64,000 nucleotides of DNA from WHSW01 sp963767475. Lineage in GTDB: Bacteria > Actinomycetota > Thermoleophilia > Solirubrobacterales > 70-9. Position numbers and translations under genes: made by a program. The stretch covers positions 124,001 through 188,000 of the forward strand of contig CAVYEI010000001.1 of assembly GCA_963767475.1 (NCBI GenBank). The letters run 5' to 3'. Below, piece after piece: positions 59,488 to 64,000 of the stretch (positions within the stretch are counted from its first letter, which is position 1; each line of letters opens with the position of its first letter). The notes under the pieces are model-generated. The model made no database searches. It saw only the letters and a program-made list of their open reading frames with translations, and was not told where the DNA came from.

Positions 59488-59778
59488 GTGCCCGACGTCA
59501 AGGACGCGATCAAGGTCGTCACCGACCCGGCCAACCTCTCCAGCTTCGGCGACAGCCGGCGCGGAGTCCGCCACGTCGACGAGCAGAAGGCCGTCGCGGC
59601 CCTGCGCGAGATGGGCGACCTCGGCAAGGCAGAGGCCCGCAACCTCGCCGTGCAGGCGATCGGCGAGCTCGGTGGCGGCGTCGACACGCGGGTCGAGTCG
59701 GTCGGCCCCGGTGGCGGTGGCTCGAGACCTCGGGTGATCGAGACCTGGTACGTGCCCGCCGACGCCGTGCGCGAGTGA
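59488..59778 (+). CDS. Small conserved protein before the LLM oxidoreductase
   Basis: A 96-aa soluble protein (VPDVKDAIKVVTDPANLSSFG...). A Gly-rich turn (VGPGGGGSRPRV) precedes a C-terminal strand. No family recognised. Its stop overlaps the GTG of the LLM flavin oxidoreductase gene, so it is the first gene of a three-gene operon. GTG 59488 is chosen because TACCCT is 7 nt upstream; ATG 59470 would add six residues. Confidence 0.55.
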   Translation: MPDVKDAIKVVTDPANLSSFGDSRRGVRHVDEQKAVAALREMGDLGKAEARNLAVQAIGELGGGVDTRVESVGPGGGGSRPRVIETWYVPADAVRE

Positions 59779-60833
59779 GCTCGACGGCTCCCAAGCTCTC
59801 CGTCCTCGACCTGGCGATCGTCGGCGAGGGCTCGAGCCATTCCGAGGCACTGACCAATTCGGTCGAGCTTGCGCGAACGGTCGAGAGGCTCGGCTACCGG
59901 CGCGACTGGGTAGCCGAGCACCACAACATCCCCGGGATCGCCAGCTCCTCGCCGGCGGTGCTGGCGGCGACGCTGGCGGCGAAGACCGAGACGATCCGGA
60001 TCGGCTCCGGCGGCGTGATGCTGCCCAACCACCCGCCGCTGGTGGTCGCCGAGCAGTTCGGGATGCTGGAGGCGCTACATCCGGGCCGCATCGACCTCGG
60101 CATCGGCCGCGCGCCGGGGACCGATCAGATCACCGCCGCCGCCCTGCGGCGCTCCGCCGACCCGCTCTCCGACGAGGACTTCCCCCGCCAGCTCGCCGAG
60201 CTGATCGGCTTCTTCAAGGGCGAGTTCTCCGAGCGCGACCCCTACCGCCACATCAAGGCGGTGCCCGGCAACGGCGACATGCCGGAGATCTGGCTGCTCG
60301 GCTCCTCGGGCTACTCGGCGCAGCTCGCCGGGATGCTCGGGCTCCGCTTCTCCTTCGCCCATCACTTCATGCCCCGCAACACCGACGCCGCGCTGGAGCT
60401 CTACCGCACCCACTTCCACCCCTCCGAGCACCTCTCAGAGCCCTACGCGATGGTCGCCTGCGCGGCGCTGGCCGCCGAGGACGACGAGCGCGCCCGCTAT
60501 CTCTCCGGCCCGGCGCGGCTCTCGATGGCCCGGCTTCGCGCCGGCCGCCCGACCCGCTTTCCGACCCCGGAGGAGGCGGCCGCGCACGAGTTCAGCGCCG
60601 CCGAGGAGCAGAGCGTCAGCGCCCTCTCGGGCTCGGCGGCGATCGGCGGGCCGGACACGGTTCGCGCCAAGCTCGACCAGCTGATCGAGCGCACCGCCGC
60701 CGACGAGCTGATGATCACGACCATGGTCCACGACCATGGCGACCGGATCCGCTCCTACGAGCTGATCGCCGAGACCTATGAATTGACCGTGCCCGACACC
60801 GTCGGCGCCGGCCAGACGATGGAGGCACGATGA
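59775..60833 (+). CDS. LLM-class flavin-dependent oxidoreductase
   Basis: A 352-aa bacterial-luciferase-like TIM-barrel oxidoreductase using FMN or F420. It shows VERLGYRRDWVAEHHNIPGIASSSPAV, IRIGSGGVMLPNHPPLVVAEQFGMLEALHPGRIDLGIGRAPGTD, and SGSAAIGGPDTVRAKLDQLIERTAADELMITTMVHDH. The pattern is that of the group with alkanal monooxygenase-type proteins (YhbW-like). Its substrate is unknown. The GTG overlaps the small upstream gene and its own stop overlaps the next gene's ATG. Confidence 0.88.
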   Translation: MSSTAPKLSVLDLAIVGEGSSHSEALTNSVELARTVERLGYRRDWVAEHHNIPGIASSSPAVLAATLAAKTETIRIGSGGVMLPNHPPLVVAEQFGMLEALHPGRIDLGIGRAPGTDQITAAALRRSADPLSDEDFPRQLAELIGFFKGEFSERDPYRHIKAVPGNGDMPEIWLLGSSGYSAQLAGMLGLRFSFAHHFMPRNTDAALELYRTHFHPSEHLSEPYAMVACAALAAEDDERARYLSGPARLSMARLRAGRPTRFPTPEEAAAHEFSAAEEQSVSALSGSAAIGGPDTVRAKLDQLIERTAADELMITTMVHDHGDRIRSYELIAETYELTVPDTVGAGQTMEAR

Positions 60834-61315
60834 CGACGAAGGCAGATTTCAACGCCGAGGAGTGGGAGCGGATCACGGAGGGCCCGGCGCTCGCCGGGAT
60901 GATCGTGGTCGCCGCCCAGCGCGGCGGCACGATCCGCGAGAGCATGGCGATGGCGAAGGTCTACGTCGCCGCGCGCAAGGACCATGCCGATTCCGACCTG
61001 CTCGGCGAGCTCGCGGCCAGCCCGCCGAAGATCGACCACAAGCAGTTCACCAGCGCCGAGGACCTGCGCACCCGCGGGCTCGGGAAGCTCACCGAGGCGG
61101 TCTCGCTATTGGAGTCGAAGGCGACGCCGGAAGAGGTCGAGACCTATCGCACCTTCGCTCTCGATGTCGCCGTCCACGCAGCCGAGGCCGACAAGTCCGG
61201 TGGCTTCCTCGGCGTCGGCGGCGAGCGGGTCACGGCGGCCGAGACCACGGCCTTGGCCGACGTCGCCGCGGCGCTCGGCGCCGAGCCGCCGCCGCCCGCC
61301 AGTCCGGCTACCTAG
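60830..61315 (+). CDS. Conserved hypothetical protein of the LLM operon
   Basis: A 161-aa soluble, mostly helical protein (MTTKADFNAEEWERITEGPALAG...). A mid-region TRGLGKLTEAVSLLESKATPEEVETYRTFALDVAVHAAEA and a Gly-rich FLGVGGERVTAAE loop are seen. It resembles widespread actinobacterial small proteins of unknown function. It is translationally coupled to the LLM oxidoreductase (ATGA). Its TAG shares the tetranucleotide CTAG with the stop of the convergent HD-GYP gene. Confidence 0.6.
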   Translation: MTTKADFNAEEWERITEGPALAGMIVVAAQRGGTIRESMAMAKVYVAARKDHADSDLLGELAASPPKIDHKQFTSAEDLRTRGLGKLTEAVSLLESKATPEEVETYRTFALDVAVHAAEADKSGGFLGVGGERVTAAETTALADVAAALGAEPPPPASPAT

Positions 61316-64000
61316 CCGGGAGCGCGCGCGAACGAGTCCAGGTTCTCGAGCAGGAGGTCGAGAATCGCGGCGTCGAACTGGCTGCCGCGACCCTCGCGCA
61401 TGATCTCGATCGCCTTTTCGATCCCGAACGCCTTGCGGTAGACGCGGTCGGAGGTCAGCGCGTCGAAGACGTCGGCGACGGCGACGATCCGGCCCTCGAT
61501 CGGGATCTCCTCGCCCTCGAGGCGTTGCGGGTAGCCGGTCCCGTCGATGCGCTCGTGGTGGGTGAGGGCGATCAAAGCCGCCATGTCGAGCATCTCGCTG
61601 TGGGACCCGGCGAGGATGTCGTGGCCGATCTGGGCGTGGCGCTCCATCAGCGTTCGCTCCTCCGCCGTCAGCGCACCCGGCTTCAGCAGGACCTCGTCGG
61701 CGATCCCGATCTTGCCGACGTCGTGCATCGGACTCGAGACGCGGATCAGCTCCACCTGCTCGGCCTCGAGCCCGAGACGCTCCGCGAGCACCGCCGCGAT
61801 CTCCCCGATCCGCTCGATGTGCCCACCGGTTTCGGAGTCGCGAGTTTCGACGGCCCGTGCGAGCCGTTTGATCGTCTCCAGCCGCGCCTCGTGGGTTTCC
61901 TCCTCGGCCTGCTTTCGAGCTGAGATATCGACCGCGACGCCGATGAAGCCGGTCAGCTTGCCGGCCGCGTCGACGATCGCCGAGCACGTGCTCAGCACCG
62001 GGATCGTTGTCCCGTCCTTGTGCCGAACCACGATCTCTCCCTCCCAGCGCCCGCTCGAGATCACCTCGGTCTGCACGTGTTCGCGGGTGATTCCCGGGCG
62101 CGGCCCGCTGCTGTCGAGCTCCGCCGACGGCCGTCCCAGCATCTGCTCGGCGGTCCAGCCGTAGAGACGCTCGGCGCCCTTGCTCCAATGCGTGACCCGG
62201 CCCTTGACGTCGAGCGTGATCACTGCCGACTGCACCTGGTCGAGGATCTGGCCCTGGACCCGTAGCTCCGACTCGATCGTGCGCTGCTCGGTCATGTCGA
62301 CGACCACGCCGACGTAGCTGAGGACCGCGCCGCGGTGGTCGCGGATCGGAGAATTGGTGACCAGCGCCGGGAAGGCCCGCCCCTCGGCGTTCTGAAGCTC
62401 GATTTCGCCCTTCCACGACTCGCCATCGGCGAGGCGCACGTGCATCTGCGCGCGGGCGCTCTCCGCGGCGGGCGAGGCCAGGCCGAGGTCATCGAAGCGC
62501 TTTCCGAGCGCCTGGGCCCGGTCAAGGCCGAAGATCGTCTGCGCGGCGCTGTTCCAGAGCGTGATCCGGCGATCGGCCCCGGACGCGATCACGGCGACAG
62601 GGAGCTGATCGAGAACCTCGGCCTGAAGGCGCAGATCCTGCGCGACCTGTTCGCGCTCGGTGATGTCCTGTGCGGCGCCGAACATCCGCGTCGGCTTGCC
62701 CTTGGCGTCGACGCCGACGCGGCCGTGGCTTTCGATCGTCCGCACCTCGCCGGTCTCGGTGATCACACGAAACACCTGGCGGTACGGAGCTGCCGAGCGC
62801 AGCGCCTGCTCGACCACTTCGACGAATGCGTCCCGATCGTCGGGGTGCACGTAGCCGATGAACTCCTTGTTGGTCGGCTGGGGCTTGCCCGCCGGGCGCT
62901 CCAGGATCCGCAGCATCTCGTCGGACGCGATGTAGAGCTTGGTGCCGAGATCCCATTCCCAGCTGCCGACGCGTGCCAGGCTCTGGGTCTCCTCCAGGCG
63001 GCGACGGCTCTCCAAAGCATCGCGCTCGGCCTCACGGCGCTCGGTGACGTCCCTGAGCACGACCAGGTGGAGGCCGGGAACGAAATCGGCGGTGGCGCTG
63101 AACTCGGCCACGGCGCGCGACCCATCGGCCCGCCGGAGCGCGAGCTCGCCCCGCTGATGGCCGACCTCGACGAAGCTCTCCCAGATCGCGATCGCCTCGT
63201 CGGGGGGCATCGCGACCACGTCCTCGATCCGCATCTCGACCAGCTGCTCGATCGTGTAGCCGAGCAGCCCGAGCGCCGCCGGGTTGCCCTGGACGAAGCG
63301 CCGCTCCTTGTCGGCGACGAAGATCGGGTCGAGCGCCGTCAAGAACGCCGCCTGCATGCCCTCGAGCTGCTCACGACTGCGGCGCTCGCTCTCGACGATC
63401 TCGGTCACATCCGCCGTCGCGCCCCAGAGCCCGAGCGGCTCGCCGTCGGTTCCGAGCCAGGGCTCGCCTCGGGTGTCGAAGGTGCGGACGACCCCGTCGG
63501 GTCGCACGATCCTGTTGCGGAAGCTGAACTTGGCACCGGACTCGAGCGCGGCCTCGATCGCCCCGCTGACGTAGTCGCGGTCGTCCTCATGAACCAGGGC
63601 GAGGAAGTTCGCGTAGCTGCCCTCGAGCTCGGGGCCAACGCCGTACAGCGACCGCAGCTCGGGCGTCCAGGTCGCGATGTCCGAATGCACCTCCCACTCC
63701 CATGCAGCGACGTGGGCGAGGCTCTCGTCGTGACCGATGCGGCGACGAGCGAAGTCGAGCTCGGTGAGGTCGCGACGCAGCTCGATCACCAGGGTGACCT
63801 GTTTGGCGAGGCCCTCGAGCAGCTCGACCTGGCGCTCGGAGAGCTCCCGCGGCCGGCCATCCATGACGCAGAGCGTGCCCAGCACGTCGCCGCCGCGGGC
63901 CTTCAAGGGGGCGCCGGCGTAGAAGCGGATCCGCGGGCCGCCGGTGACCAGCGGGCTGTCGCGAAAGCGCTCGTCGGCGAGCGCATCGGCGACGACGATC
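61312..64000 (-). CDS. GAF/multi-PAS/HD-GYP phosphodiesterase sensor (partial)
   Basis: The 5' part is cut by the right edge; ~895 residues are visible. The order is the end of a GAF domain (IRFYAGAPLKARGGDVLGTLCVMDG), then about five PAS/PAC units, each ending in forms like REAERDALESRRRLEETQ or VDISARKQAEEETHEARLE, and a C-terminal HD-GYP domain. That domain has SSPMHDVGKIGIAD (HD) and HHERIDGTGYPQRL (GYP), so it probably cleaves cyclic di-GMP. It opposes the diguanylate cyclase at 52.6 kb. No membrane helix is visible. Its TAG stop overlaps the convergent gene on CTAG. Confidence 0.9.
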   Translation of the reverse strand, partial: IVVADALADERFRDSPLVTGGPRIRFYAGAPLKARGGDVLGTLCVMDGRPRELSERQVELLEGLAKQVTLVIELRRDLTELDFARRRIGHDESLAHVAAWEWEVHSDIATWTPELRSLYGVGPELEGSYANFLALVHEDDRDYVSGAIEAALESGAKFSFRNRIVRPDGVVRTFDTRGEPWLGTDGEPLGLWGATADVTEIVESERRSREQLEGMQAAFLTALDPIFVADKERRFVQGNPAALGLLGYTIEQLVEMRIEDVVAMPPDEAIAIWESFVEVGHQRGELALRRADGSRAVAEFSATADFVPGLHLVVLRDVTERREAERDALESRRRLEETQSLARVGSWEWDLGTKLYIASDEMLRILERPAGKPQPTNKEFIGYVHPDDRDAFVEVVEQALRSAAPYRQVFRVITETGEVRTIESHGRVGVDAKGKPTRMFGAAQDITEREQVAQDLRLQAEVLDQLPVAVIASGADRRITLWNSAAQTIFGLDRAQALGKRFDDLGLASPAAESARAQMHVRLADGESWKGEIELQNAEGRAFPALVTNSPIRDHRGAVLSYVGVVVDMTEQRTIESELRVQGQILDQVQSAVITLDVKGRVTHWSKGAERLYGWTAEQMLGRPSAELDSSGPRPGITREHVQTEVISSGRWEGEIVVRHKDGTTIPVLSTCSAIVDAAGKLTGFIGVAVDISARKQAEEETHEARLETIKRLARAVETRDSETGGHIERIGEIAAVLAERLGLEAEQVELIRVSSPMHDVGKIGIADEVLLKPGALTAEERTLMERHAQIGHDILAGSHSEMLDMAALIALTHHERIDGTGYPQRLEGEEIPIEGRIVAVADVFDALTSDRVYRKAFGIEKAIEIMREGRGSQFDAAILDLLLENLDSFARAPG

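Overview
The window reads as one stretch of the chromosome of a very GC-rich actinobacterium. The gene mix suggests Solirubrobacterales (class Thermoleophilia): secreted propeller and Ig-like proteins with lysine/arginine-rich tails, MalT-type and SARP-type regulators, type III glutamine synthetase, a desaturase/reductase pair of the mycobacterial DesA3 type, and many GTG/TTG starts. The lineage is an inference from content. I see no tRNA, rRNA, CRISPR array, insertion sequence or phage gene. About 51 genes are packed tightly, and the two edge genes are cut (a zinc-ribbon membrane protein at the left, a multi-PAS HD-GYP protein at the right).

Layout. 1-4.1 kb: zinc-ribbon/DUF4333-like protein, divergent from an asparaginase - metallo-beta-lactamase hydrolase - SDR run, then Ppx/GppA. 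4.1-9.9 kb: secreted clan-A glycoside hydrolase, molybdopterin oxidoreductase, methyltransferase, GNAT, PRC-barrel protein, MarR regulator. 10-12.6 kb: drug-type ABC exporter (one ATPase, two permeases) divergent from MarR. 12.8-22.8 kb: enoyl-CoA hydratase, FAD oxidase with a small partner and a large LuxR-type ATPase regulator, Ser/Thr kinase, acyl-CoA ligase, amidase. 22.9-27.9 kb: cupredoxin lipoprotein divergent from an ECF sigma/anti-sigma pair, small coiled-coil membrane protein, ceramidase-like enzyme, NAD(P)-binding protein. 27.9-39 kb: GOGAT (gltBD), acyl-CoA desaturase with its reductase, and glutamine synthetase III. 39-46.4 kb: giant secreted propeller protein, a small protein and a SARP-like regulator. 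46.4-54.1 kb: MOSC, zinc-ribbon/HTH protein, NERD protein, ABC1 kinase, EEP phosphatase/nuclease, DEAD-box helicase, coiled-coil protein, diguanylate cyclase, MpsC-like protein. 54.1-64 kb: TypA, two secreted surface proteins with a shared C-terminal domain, an LLM flavin oxidoreductase operon and a PAS/HD-GYP sensor.

The most interesting signals are regulatory. (a) Two unlinked genes, the zinc-ribbon/HTH protein and the DEAD-box helicase, carry the same ~100-nt leader, with a 7-bp stem closing directly on an AAGGAG Shine-Dalgarno; the pairing is kept by compensating wobble changes and the first codons are also similar. (b) GGCGTCCAA direct repeats about 11 bp apart sit between the SARP-like regulator and a small gene plus the giant secreted protein. 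(c) A recurring TANNNT-7 nt-(A/G)TG arrangement before at least twelve genes points to widespread leaderless transcription and fixes several start codons. (d) Palindromes lie over the promoters of the NERD gene and the zinc-ribbon/HTH gene.
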